A stretch of DNA of 64,000 nt, from NCBI GenBank assembly GCA_026545225.1, contig CM048847.1, forward strand, positions 806,001-870,000, read 5' to 3'. This document shows, in pieces, positions 51,089-63,541 of the stretch; within the stretch, counting starts at the first letter, position 1; every line of letters starts with the position of its first letter. The stretch comes from Cornus controversa. Taxonomy: Eukaryota > Streptophyta > Magnoliopsida > Cornales > Cornaceae. A model generated the notes under the pieces. That model was given only the letters and a program-made list of their open reading frames with translations. It made no database searches and was not told the origin of the DNA. Position numbers and translations under genes: made by a program.

Positions 51089-52830
51089 AACAAGTTTAGT
51101 TTGAGTTGTTCTGATTCAAAAACCCATTCCTTGAGCAGTCGTGCCATAATCAGAATCGTAAGTTTCTTTTTTCCAAATTAGACCATCAAAGCATCCAAAA
51201 GAAGTGACGAACATGTCAATCCGATCTTCATCACAACCGTATGGTGCTTTGTTCCAAGTTCGACCGTTTGGACATCTAAAGGAAACAATTAGCAAGCTAC
51301 CAACCATTTTAAACTTATTTCATTTGAGTTGTTTTGATTCGAAAACAGCATTCCAAGAGAAGTCGTGCCATAATACTAATCGTACGCTGCTTTTTTATAA
51401 ATGAAACCATCAAAGCGTCCCAAAGAAACGACGAGCATGTCGAGCCGATCTTCATCCATGTTTGTTTGACCTGTTCTGAGTCGAAAAGAACAATTGCTTG
51501 CAATAATCAGGCATGACGACAACCGTATGGCGCTTTGTGCTAGAATTGACCATCTGGATGTTCAGAAAAATAGAGAATGACAAAAACGGTTTCGAACTTG
51601 TTTCGTTTGACTTGTCCTGATTCGAAAAGTCCCAATCCACGTGAAATCGTGCCATACCTAGAATTATACGTTGCTTTATGCCAAATTCAACCGTCAGGAT
51701 GTCCTAAATCGGAAAGAGTAATTCCATGCTACACCCATGAATGATCACAACCGTATGGTGCTCTATGCCAACTTCAACCATCTGGACAAGTAAAAGAAAC
51801 AATTCCCAAGCTATCGATGATTTTAAACAAGTTTAGTTTGAGTTGTTTTGATTCAAAAACCCATTCCTTGAGAAGTCGTGCCATAATCGGAATCGTAAGT
51901 TTCTTTTTTCCAAATTAGACCATCAAAGCATCCAAAAGAAGTGACGAACATGTCAATCCGATCTTCATCACAACCGTATGGTGCTTTGTTCCAAGTTCGA
52001 CCGTTTGGACATCTAAAGGAAACAATTAGCAAGCTACCAACCATTTTAAACTTGTTTCATTTGAGTTGTTTTGATTCGAAAACTGCATTCCAAGAGAAGT
52101 CGTGCCATAATACTAATCGTACGCTGCTTTTTTATAAATGAAACCATCAAAGCGTCCCAAAGAAACGACGAGCATGTCGAGCCGATCTTCATCCATGTTT
52201 GTTTGAGCTGTTCTGAGTCGAAAAGAACAATTGCTTGCAATAATCAGGCATGACGACAACCGTATGGTGCTTTGTGCTAGAATTGACCATCTGGATGTTC
52301 AGAAAAATAGAGAATGACAACAACGGTTTCGAACTTGTTTCGTTTGACTTGTCCTGATTCGAAAAGTCCCAATCCACGTGAAATCGTGCCATACCTAGAA
52401 TTATACGTTGCTTTATGCCAAATTCAACCGTCAGGATGTCCTGAATCGAAAAGAGTAATTCCATGCTGCACCCATGAATGATCACAACCGTATGGTGCTC
52501 TATGCCAACTTCAACCATCTGGAAAAGTAAAAGAAAGAATTCCCAAGCAATCGAGGATTTTAAACAAGTTTAGTTTGAGTTGTTCTGATTCAATAACCCA
52601 TTCCTTGAGAAGTCGTGCCATAATCAGAATCGTAAGTTTCTTTTTTCCAAATTAGACCATCAAAGCATCCAAAAGAAGTGACGAACATGTCAATCCGATC
52701 TTCATCACAACCGTATGGTGCTTTGTTCCAAGTTCGACCGTTTGGACATCTAAAGGAAACAATTAGCAAGCTACCAACCATTTTAAACTTGTTTCATTTG
52801 AGTTGTTTTGATTCGAAAACCGCATTCCAA
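48240..52830 (+). repeat. 4420-bp tandem duplication, copy 2 (and overrun)
   Basis: This is the direct second copy. Matching extends a little beyond one period, to about 52820, where the m1 becomes Y-like (AAACCGCATTCC) and private TCGTAAGCTGC follows. With so few differences over more than 4 kb the event is recent, or else an assembly duplication. Confidence 0.83.
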
Positions 52831-55800
52831 GAGAAGTCGTGCCATAATACTAATCGTAAGCTGCTTTTTTCTAAATGAAACCATCAAAGCGTCCCAAAGA
52901 AACGACGAGCATGTCGATCCGATCTTCATCAATGTTTGTTTGAGTTGTTCTGAGTCGAAAAGAACAATTGCTTGCAATAATCAGGCATGACGACAACCGT
53001 ATGGCGCTTTGTGCTAGAATTGACCATGTGGATGTTCAAAAAAATAGAGAATGACAACAACGGTTTTGAACTTGTTTCGTTTGACTTGTCCTGATTTGAA
53101 AAGTCTAATCCACGTGAAATCATGCCACACTTAGAATTATACATTGCTTTACGCCAAATTCAACCATCAGGACGTCCTGAATCAAAAATAGTAATTCCTT
53201 GCTGCACTCATGAATGATCACAACCGTATGGTGCTCTATGCCAACTTCAACCATCTGGAAAAGTAAAAGAAACAATTCCCAAGCTATCGAGGATTTTAAA
53301 CAAGTTTAGTTTGAGTTGTTCTGATTCAATAACCCATTCCTTGAGAAGTCGTGCCATAATCAGAATCGTAAGTTTCTTTTTTCCAAATTAGACCATCAAA
53401 GCATCCAAAAGAAGTGACGAACATGTCAATCCGATCTTCATCACAACCGTATGGTGCTTTGTTCCAAGTTCGACCGTTTGGACATCTAAAGGAAACAATT
53501 AGCAAGCTACCAACCATTTTAAACTTGTTTCATTTTAGTTGTTTTGATTCGAAAACTGCATTCCAAGAGAAGTCGTGCCATAATACTAATCGTACGCTTC
53601 TTTTTTATAAATGAAACCATCAAAGCGTCCCAAAGAAACGACGAGCATGTCGAGCCGATCTTCATCCATGTTTGTTTGAGCTGTTCTGAGTCGAAAAGAA
53701 CAATTGCTTGCAATAATCAGGCATGACGACAACCGTATGGCGCTTTGTGCTAGAATTGACCATCTGGATGTTCAGAAAAATAGAGAATGACAAGAACGGT
53801 TTCGAACTTGTTTCGTTTGACTTGTCCTGATTCGAAAAGTCCCAATCCACGTGAAATCGTGCCATACCTAGAATTATACGTTGCTTTATGCCAAATTCAA
53901 CCGTCAGGATGTCCTGAATCGAAAAGAGTAATTCCATGCTGCACCCATGAATGATCACAACCGTATGGTGCTCTATGCCAACTTCAACCATCTGGAAAAG
54001 TAAAAGAAAGAATTCCCAAGCAATCGAGGATTTTAAACAAGTTTAGTTTGAGTTGTTCTGATTCAATAACCCATTCCTTGAGAAGTCGTGCCATAATCAG
54101 AATCGTAAGTTTCTTTTTTCCAAATTAGACCATCAAAGCATCCAAAAGAAGTGACGAACATGTCAATCCGATCTTCATCACAACCGTATGGTGCTTTGTT
54201 CCAAGTTCGACCGTTTGGACATCTAAAGGAAACAATTAGCAAGCTACCAACCATTTTAAACTTGTTTCATTTGAGTTGTTTTGATTCGAAAACAGCATTC
54301 CAAGAGAAGTCGTGCCATAATACTAATCGTACGCTGCTTTTTTATAAATGAAACCATCAAAGCGTCCCAAAGAAACGACGAGCATGTCGAGCCGATCTTC
54401 ATCCATGTTTGTTTGAGCTGTTCTGAGTCGAAAAGAACAATTGCTTGCAATAATCAGGCATGAAGACAACCGTATGGCGCTTTGTGCTAGAATTGACCAT
54501 CTGGATGTTCAGAAAAATAGAGAATGACAAGAACGGTTTCGAACTTGTTTCGTTTGACTTGTCCTGATTCGAAAAGTCCCAATCCACGTGAAATCGTGCC
54601 ATACCTAGAATTATACGTTGCTTTATGCCAAATTCAACCGTCAGGATGTCCTGAATCGAAAAGAGTAATTCCATGCTGCACCCATGAATGATCACAACCG
54701 TATGGTGCTCTATGCCAACTTAAACCATCTGGACAAGTAAAAGAAACAATTTCCAAGCTATCGATGATTTTAAACAAGTTTAGTTTGAGTTGTTTTGATT
54801 CGAAAACCCATTCCTTGAGAAGTCGTGCCATAATCGGAATCGTAAGTTTCTTTTTTCCAAATTAGACCATCAAAGCATCCAAAAGAAGTGACGAACATGT
54901 CAATCCGATCTTCATCACAACCGTATGGTGCTTTGTTCCAAGTTCGACCGTTTGGACATCTAAAGGAAACAATTAGCAAGCTACCAACCATTTTAAACTT
55001 GTTTCATTTGAGTTGTTTTGATTCAAAAACCGCATTCCAAGAGAAGTCGTGCCATAATACTAATCGTACGCTGCTTTTTTATAAATGAAACCATCAAAGC
55101 GTCCCAAAGAAACGACGAGCATGTCGAGCCGATCTTCATCCATGTTTGTTTGAGCTGTTCTGAGTCGAAAAGAACAATTGCTTGCAATAATCAGGCATGA
55201 CGACAACCGTATGGCGCTTTGTGCTAGAATTGACCATCTGGATGTTCAGAAAAATAGAGAATGACAGGAACGGTTTCGAACTTGTTTCGTTTGACTTGTC
55301 CTGATTCGAAAAGTCCCAATCCACGTGAAATCGTGCCATACCTAGAATTATACGTTGCTTTATGCCAAATTCAACCGTCAGGATGTCCTAAATCGAAAAG
55401 AGTAATTCCATGCTACACCCATGAATGATCACAATCGTATGGTGCTCTATGCCAACTTCAACCATCTGGACAAGTAAAAGAAACAATTCCCAAGCTATCG
55501 ATGGGTTTAAACAAGTTTAGTTTGAGTTGTTTTGATTCAAAAACCCATTCCTTGAGAAGTCGTGCCATAATCGGAATCGTAAGTTTCTTTTTTCCAAATT
55601 AGACCATCAAAGCATCCAAAAGAAGTGACGAACATGTCAATCCGATCTTCATCACAACCGTATGGTGCTTTGTTCCAAGTTCGACCGTTTGGACATCTAA
55701 AGGAAACAATTAGCAAGCTACCAACCATTTTAAACTTGTTTCATTTGAGTTGTTTTGATTCGAAAACCGCATTCCAAGAGAAGTCGTGCCATAATACTAA

Positions 55801-56981
55801 TCGTACGCTGCTTTTTTCTAAATGAAACCATCAAAGCGTCCCAAAGAAACGACGAGCATGTCGATCCGATCTTCATCAATGTTTGTTTGAGTTGTTCTGA
55901 GTCGAAAAGAACAATTGCTTGCAATAATCAGGCATGACGACAACCGTATGGCGCTTTGTGCTAGAATTGACCATGTGGATGTTCAGAAAAATAGAGAATG
56001 ACAACAACGGTTTTGAACTTGTTTCGTTTGACTTGCCCTGATTTGAAAAGTCTAATCCATGTGAAATCATGCCATACTTAGAATTATACATTGCTTTATG
56101 CCAAATTCAACCATCAGGACGTCCTGAATCGAAAATAGTAATTCCTTGCTGCACTCATGAATGATCACAACCGTATGGTGCTCTATGCCTACTTCAACCA
56201 TCTGGAAAAGTAAAAGAAACAATTCCCAAGCTATCAAGGATTTTAAACAAGTTTAGTTTGAGTTGTTCTGATTCAAAAACCCATTCCTTGAGAAGTCCTG
56301 CCATAATCAGAATCGTAAGTTTCTTTTTTCCAAATTAGACCATCAAAGCATCCAAAAGAAGTGACGAACATGTCAATCCGATCTTCATCACAACCGTATG
56401 GTGCTTTGTTCCAAGTTCGACCGTTTGGACATCTAAAGGAAACAATTAGCAAGCTACCAACCATTTTAAACTTGTTTCATTTGAGTTGTTTTGATTCGAA
56501 AACCGCATTCCAAGAGAAGTCTTGTCATAATACTAATCGTACTCTGCTTTTTTCTAAATGAAACCATCAAAGCGTCCCAAAGAAACGACGAGCATGTCAA
56601 TCCGATCTTCATCCGTGTTTGTTTGAGTTGTTCTGAGTCGAAAGAACAATTGCTTGCAATAATCAGGCATGACGACAACCGTATGGCGCTTTGTGCTAGA
56701 ATTGACCATCTGGATGTCCAGAAGAATAGAGAATGACAACAACGGTTTCGAACTTGTTTCGTTTGACTTGTCCTGATTCGAAAAGTCCCAATCCACGTGA
56801 AATCGTGCCATACCTAGAATTATACGTTGCTTTATGCCAAATTCAACCGTCAGGATGTCCTGAATCGAAAAGAGTAATTCCATGCTGCACCCATGAATGA
56901 TCACAACCGTATGGTGCTCTATGCCAACTTCAACCATCTGGACAAGTAAAAGAAACAATTCCCAAGCTATCGATGATTTTA
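51089..56981 (+). repeat. Higher-order repeat copy 11: expanded, eight monomers (5893 bp)
   Basis: The order runs Q, E, Y, Y, Y, an E-like monomer with a private ATTCGAAAACCC leader, E, D. Two successive Y-type m3 (from 53299 and 54036) point to local duplication of Y-bearing monomers. Private marks include GCCACACTTAG (53125), TTTACGCC (53150), TGAAGACAACC (54462), ACTTAAACC (54719) and GATGGGTTTAAAC (55501). Confidence 0.75.
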
Positions 56982-59900
56982 AACAAGTTTAGTTTGAGTT
57001 GTTCTGATTCAAAAACCCATTCCTTGAGCAGTCGTGCCATAATCAGAATCGTAAGTTTCTTTTTTCCAAATTAGACCATCAAAGCATCCAAAAGAAGTGA
57101 CGAACATGTCAATCCGATCTTCATCACAACCGTATGGTGCTTTGTTCCAAGTTCGACCGTTTGGACATCTAAAGGAAACAATTAGCAAGCTACCAACCAT
57201 TTTAAACTTATTTCATTTGAGTTGTTTTGATTCGAAAATAGTATTCCAAGAGAAGTCGTGCCATAATACTAATCGTACGCTGCTTTTTTATAAATGAAAC
57301 CATCAAAGCGTCCCAAAGAAACGACGAGCATGTCGAGCCGATCTTCATCCATGTTTGTTTGAGCTGTTCTGAGTCGAAAAGAACAATTGCTTGCAATAAT
57401 CAGGCATGACGACAACCGTATGGCGCTTTGTGCTAGAATTGACCATCTGGATGTTCAGAAAAATAGAGAATGATAAGAACGGTTTCGAACTTGTTTCGTT
57501 TGACTTGTCCTGATTCGAAAAGTCCCAATCCACGTGAAATCGTGCCATACCTAGAATTATACGTTGCTTTATGCCAAATTCAACCGTCAGGATGTCCTAA
57601 ATCGAAAAGAGTAATTCCATGCTACACCCATGAATGATCACAACTGTATGGTGCTCTATGCCAACTTCAACCATCTGGAAAAGTAAAAGAAAGAATTCCC
57701 AAGCTATCGAGGATTTTAAACAAGTTTAGTTTGAGTTGTTCTGATTCAATAACCCATTCCTTGAGAAGTCGTGCCATAATCAGAATCGTAAGTTTCTTTT
57801 TTCCAAATTAGACCATCAAAGGATCCAAAAGAAGTGACGAACATGTCAATCCGATCTTCATCACAACCGTATGGTGCTTTGTTCCAAGTTCGACCGTTTG
57901 GACATCTAAAGGAAACAATTAGCAAGCTACCAACCATTTTAAACTTGTTTCATTTGAGTTGTTTTGATTCAAAAACCGCATTCCAAGAGAAGTCGTGCCA
58001 TAATACTAATCGTACGCTGCTTTTTTCTAAATGAAACCATCAAAGCGTCCCAAAGAAACGACGAGCATGTCGATCCGATCTTCATCAATGTTTGTTTGAG
58101 TTGTTCTGAGTCGAAAAGAACAATTGCTTGCAATAATCAGGCATGACGACAACCGTATGGCGCTTTGTGCTAGAATTGACCATGTGGATGTTCAGAAAAA
58201 TAGAGAATGACAACAACGGTTTTGAACTTGTTTCGTTTGACTTGTCCTGATTTGAAAAGTCTAATCCACGTGAAATCATGCCATACTTAGAATTATACAT
58301 TGCTTTATGCCAAATTCAACCATCAGGACGTCCTGAATCGAAAATAGTAATTCCTTGCTGCACTCATGAATGATCACAACCGTATGGTGCTCTATGCCTA
58401 CTTCAACCATCTGGAAAAGTAAAAGAAACAATTCCCAAGCTATCAAGGATTTTAAACAAGTTTAGTTTGAGTTGTTCTGATTCAAAAACCCATTCCTTGA
58501 GAAGTCATGCCATAATCAGAATCGTAAGTTTCTTTTTTCCAAATTAGACCATCAAAGCATCCAAAAGAAGTGACGAACATGTCAATCCGATCTTCATCAC
58601 AACCGTATGGTGCTTTGTTCCAAGTTCGACCGTTTGGACATCTAAAGGAAACAATTAGCAAGCTACCAACCATTTTAAACTTATTTAATTTGAGTTGTTT
58701 TGATTCGAAAACAGCATTCCAAGAGAAGTCGTGCCATAATACTAATCGTACGCTGCTTTTTTATAAATGAAACCATCAAAGCGTCCCAAAGAAACGATGA
58801 GCATGTCGAGCCGATCTTCATCCATGTTTGTTTGAGCTGTTCTGAGTCGAAAAGAACAATTGCTTGCAATAATCAGGCATGACGACAACCGTATGGCGCT
58901 TTGTGCTAGAATTGACCATCTGGATGTTCAGAAAAATAGAGAATGACAAGAACGGTTTCGAACTTGTTTCGTTTGACTTGTCCTGATTCGAAAAGTCCCA
59001 ATCCACGTGAAATCGTGCCATACCTAGAATTATACGTTGCTTTATGCCAAATTCAACCGTCAGGATGTCCTGAATCGAAAAGAGTAATTCCATGCTGCAC
59101 CCATGAATGATCACAACCGTATGGTGCTCTAAGCCAACTTCAACCATCTGGAAAAGTAAAAGAAAGAATTCCCAAGCTATCGAGGATTTTAAACAAGTTT
59201 AGTTTGAGTTGTTCTGATTCAATAACCCATTCCTTGAGAAGTCGTGCCATAATCAGAATCGTAAGTTTCTTTTTTCCAAATTAGACCATCAAAGCATCCA
59301 AAAGAAGTGACGAACATGTCAATCCGATCTTCATCACAACCGTATGGTGCTTTGTTCCAAGTTCGACCGTTTGGACATCTAAAGGAAACAATTAGCAAGC
59401 TACCAACCATTTTAAACTTGTTTCATTTGAGTTGTTTTGATTCGAAAACCGCATTCCAAGAGAAGTCGTGCCATAATACTAATCGTACGCTGCTTTTTTC
59501 TAAATGAAACCATCAAAGCGTCCCAAAGAAACGACGAGCATGTCGATCCGATCTTCATCAATGTTTGTTTGAGTTGTTCTGAGTCGAAAAGAACAATTGC
59601 TTGCAATAATCAGGCATGACGACAACCGTATGGCGCTTTGTGCTAGAATTGACCATGTGGATGTTCAGAAAAATAGAGAATGACAACAACGGTTTTGAAC
59701 TTGTTTCGTTTGACTTGTCCTGATTTGAAAAGTCTAATCCACGTGAAATCATGCCATACTTAGAATTATACATTGCTTTATGCCAAATTCAACCATCAGG
59801 ACGTCCTGAATCGAAAATAGTAATTCCTTGCTGCACTCATGAATGATCACAACCGTATGGTGCTCTATGCCTACTTCAACCATCTGGAAAAGTAAAAGAA

Positions 59901-62900
59901 ACAATTCCCAAGCTATCAAGGATTTTAAACAAGTTTAGTTTGAGTTGTTCTGATTCAAAAACCCATTCCTTGAGAAGTCATGCCATAATCAGAATCGTAA
60001 GTTTCTTTTTTCCAAATTAGACCATCAAAGCATCCAAAAGAAGTGACGAACATGTCAATCCGATCTTCATCACAACCGTATGGTGCTTTGTTCCAAGTTC
60101 GACCGTTTGGACATCTAAAGGAAACAATTAGCAAGCTACCAACCATTTTAAACTTGTTTCATTTGAGTTGTTTTGATTCGAAAATTGCATTCCAAGAGAA
60201 GTCGTGCCATAATACTAATCGTACGCTGCTTTTTTATAAATGAAACCATCAAAGCGTCCCAAAGAAACGACGAGCATGTCAAGCCGATCTTCATCCATGT
60301 TTGTTTGAGCTGTTCTGAGTCAAAAAGAACAATTGCTTGCAATAATCAGGCATGACGACAACCGTATGGCGCTTTGTGCTAGAATTGACCATCTGGATGT
60401 TCAGAAAAATAGAGAATGACAAGAACGGTTTCGAACTTGTTTCGTTTGACTTGTCCTGATTCGAAAAGTCCCAATCCACGTGAAATTGTGCCATACCTAG
60501 AATTATACGTTGCTTTATGCCAAATTCAACCGTCAGGATGTCCTGAATCGAAAAGAGTAATTCCATGCTGCACCCATGAATGATCACAACCGTATGGTGC
60601 TCTATGCCAACTTCAACCATCTGGAAAAGTAAAAGAAAGAATTCCCAAGCTATCGAGGATTTTAAACAAGTTTAGTTTGAGTTGTTCTGATTCAATAACC
60701 CATTCCTTGAGAAGTCGTGCCATAATCAGAATCGTAAGTTTCTTTTTTCCAAATTAGACCATCAAAGCATCCAAAAGAAGTGACGAACATGTCAATCCGA
60801 TCTTCATCACAACCGTATGGTGCTTTGTTCCAAGTTCGACCGTTTGGACATCTAAAGGAAACAATTAGCAAGCTACCAACCATTTTAAACTTGTTTCATT
60901 TGAGTTGTTTTGATTCGAAAACCGCATTCCAAGAGAAGTCGTGCCATAATACTAATCGTACGCTGCTTTTTTATAAATGAAACCATCAAAGCGTCCCAAA
61001 GAAACGACGAGCATGTCGAGCCGATCTTCATCCATGTTTGTTTGAGCTGTTCTGAGTCGAAAAGAACAATTGCTTGCAATAATCAGGCATGAAGACAACC
61101 GTATGGCGCTTTGTGCTAGAATTGACCATCTGGATGTTCAGAAAAATAGAGAATGACAAGAACGGTTTCGAACTTGTTTCGTTTGACTTGTCCTGATTCG
61201 AAAAGTCCCAATCCACGTGAAATCGTGCCATACCTAGAATTATACGTTGCTTTATGCCAAATTCAACCGTCAGGATGTCCTGAATCGAAAAGAGTAATTC
61301 CATGCTGCACCCATGAATGATCACAACCGTATGGTGCTCTATGCCAACTTAAACCATCGGGACAAGTAAAAGAAACAATTTCCAAGCTATCGATGATTTT
61401 AAACAAGTTTAGTTTGAGTTGTTTTGATTCGAAAACCCATTCCTTGAGAAGTCGTGCCATAATCGGAATCGTAAGTTTCTTTTTTCCAAATTAGACCATC
61501 AAAGCATCCAAAAGAAGTGACGAACATGTCAATCCGATCTTCATCACAACCGTATGGTGCTTTGTTCCAAGTTCGACCGTTTGGACATCTAAAGGAAACA
61601 ATTAGCAAGCTACCAACCATTTTAAACTTGTTTCATTTGAGTTGTTTTGATTCGAAAACTGCATTCCAAGAGAAGTCGTACCATAATACTAATCGTACGC
61701 TGCTTTTTTCTAAATGAAACCATCAAAGCGTCCCAAAGAAACGACGAGCATGTCGATCCGATCTTCATCAATGTTTGTTTGAGTTGTTCTAAGTCGAAAA
61801 GAACAATTGCTTGCAATAATCAGGCTTGACGACAACCGTATGGCGCTTTGTGCTAGAATTGACCATCTGGATGTCCAAAAGAATAGAGAATGACAACAAC
61901 GGTTTCGAACTTGTTTCGTTTGACTTGTCCTAATTCGAAAAGTCCCAATCCACGTGAAATCGCGCCATACCTAGAATTATACGTTGCTTTATGCCAAATT
62001 CAACCGTCAGGATGTCCTGAATCGAAAAGAGTAATTCCATGCTGCACCCATGAATGATCACAACCGTATGGTGCTCTATGCCAACTTCAACCATCTGGAC
62101 AAGTAAAAGAAACAATTCCCAAGCTATCGATGATTTTAAACAAGTTTAGTTTGAGTTGTTCTGATTCAAAAACCCATTCCTTGAGAAGTCGTGCCATAAT
62201 CAGAATCGTAAGTTTCTTTTTTCCAAATTAGACCATCAAAGCATCCAAAAGAAGTGACGAACATATCAATCCGATCTTCATCACAACCGTAAGGTGCTTT
62301 GTTCCAAGTTCGACCGTTTGGACATCTAAAGGAAACAATTAGCAAGCTACCAACCATTTTAAACTTGTTTCATTTGATTCGAAAAGTCCCAATCCACGTG
62401 AAATCGTGCCATACCTAGAATTATACGTTGCTTTATGCCAAATTCAACCGTCAGGATCTCCTGAATCGAAAAGAGTAATTCCATGCTGCACCCATGAATG
62501 ATCACAACCGTATGGTGCTCTATGCCAACTTCAACCATCTGGACAAGTAAAAGAAATAATTCCCAAGCTATCGATGATTTTAAACAAGTTTAGTTTGAGT
62601 TGTTTTGATTCAAAAACCCATTCCTTGAGAAGTCGTGCCATAATCGGAATCGTAAGTTTCTTTTTTCCAAATTAGACCATCAAAGCATCCAAAAGAAGTG
62701 ACGAACATGTTAATCCGATCTTCATCACAACCGTATGGTGCTTTGTTCCAAGTTCGACCGTTTGGACATCTAAAGGAAACAATTAGCAAGCTACCAACCA
62801 TTTTAAACTTGTTTCATTTGAGTTGTTTTGATTCGAAAACTGCATTCCAAGAGAAGTCGTGCCATAATACTAATCGTACGCTGCTTTTTTCTAAATGAAA

Positions 62901-63541
62901 CCATCAAAGCGTCCCAAAGAAACGACGAGCATGTCGATTCGATCTTTATCCATGTTTGTTTGAGTTGTTCTGAGTCGAAAAGAACAATTGCTTGCAATAA
63001 TCAGGCATGACGACAACCGTATGGCGCTTTGTGCTAGAATTGACCATCTGGATGTTCAGAAAAATAGAGAATGACAACAACGGTTTCGAACTTGTTTCGT
63101 TTGACTTGTCCTGATTTGGAAAGTTTAATCCACGTGAACTCATGCCACACTTAGAATTATACATTGCTTTATGCCAAATTCAACCATCAGGACGTCCTGA
63201 ATCAAAAATAGTAATTCCTTGCTGCACTCATGAATGATCACAACCGTATGGTGCTCTATGCCAACTTCAACCATCTGGAAAAGTAAAAGAAACAATTCCC
63301 AAGCTATCGAGGATTTTAAACAAGTTTAGTTTGAGTTGTTCTGATTCAATAACCCATTCCTTGAGAAGTCGTGCCATAATCAGAATCGTAAGTTTCTTTT
63401 TTCCAAATTAGACCATCAAAGCATCCAAAAGAAGTGACGAACATGTCAATCCGATCTTCATCACAACCGTATGGTGCTTTGTTCCAAGTTCGACCGTTTG
63501 GACATCTAAAGGAAACAATTAGCAAGCTACCAACCATTTTA
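56982..63541 (+). repeat. Terminal irregular block with Y-D dimers
   Basis: After a Q monomer the m3 types alternate Y, D, Y, D, Y with a 1473-bp period (Y-type m3 from 57719, 59192 and 60665). The D-type m3 here is followed by an E-like m1 (GAGCTGTTC) and not by the 1-base-deleted m1 seen elsewhere. Later monomers carry TGAAGACAACC (61091) and ACTTAAACC (61348), matching 54462 and 54719 at a 6629-bp shift. Confidence 0.75.
62362..62805 (+). repeat. Deleted 444-bp monomer (m1 lost)
   Basis: The m1 leader AACTTGTTTCATTTGA passes at 62377/62378 directly into TTCGAAAAGTCCC of m2, then a normal m2 and m3 follow. This removes 293 bp: nearly all of m1 plus 10 bases of the m2 leader. Both partners end in TGA just before the break (TTTGA in m1, CCTGA in m2), so a short-homology join or misaligned exchange between the two leaders is likely. 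Confidence 0.88.

Noticed and set aside
61348..61365. CENP-B box (TTCG....A..CGGG)
   Set aside because: CGGG is practically absent. The one occurrence (CATCGGGACAAG, about 61356-61367) is a private change of CATCTGGACAAG and lacks the TTCG part at the required spacing.
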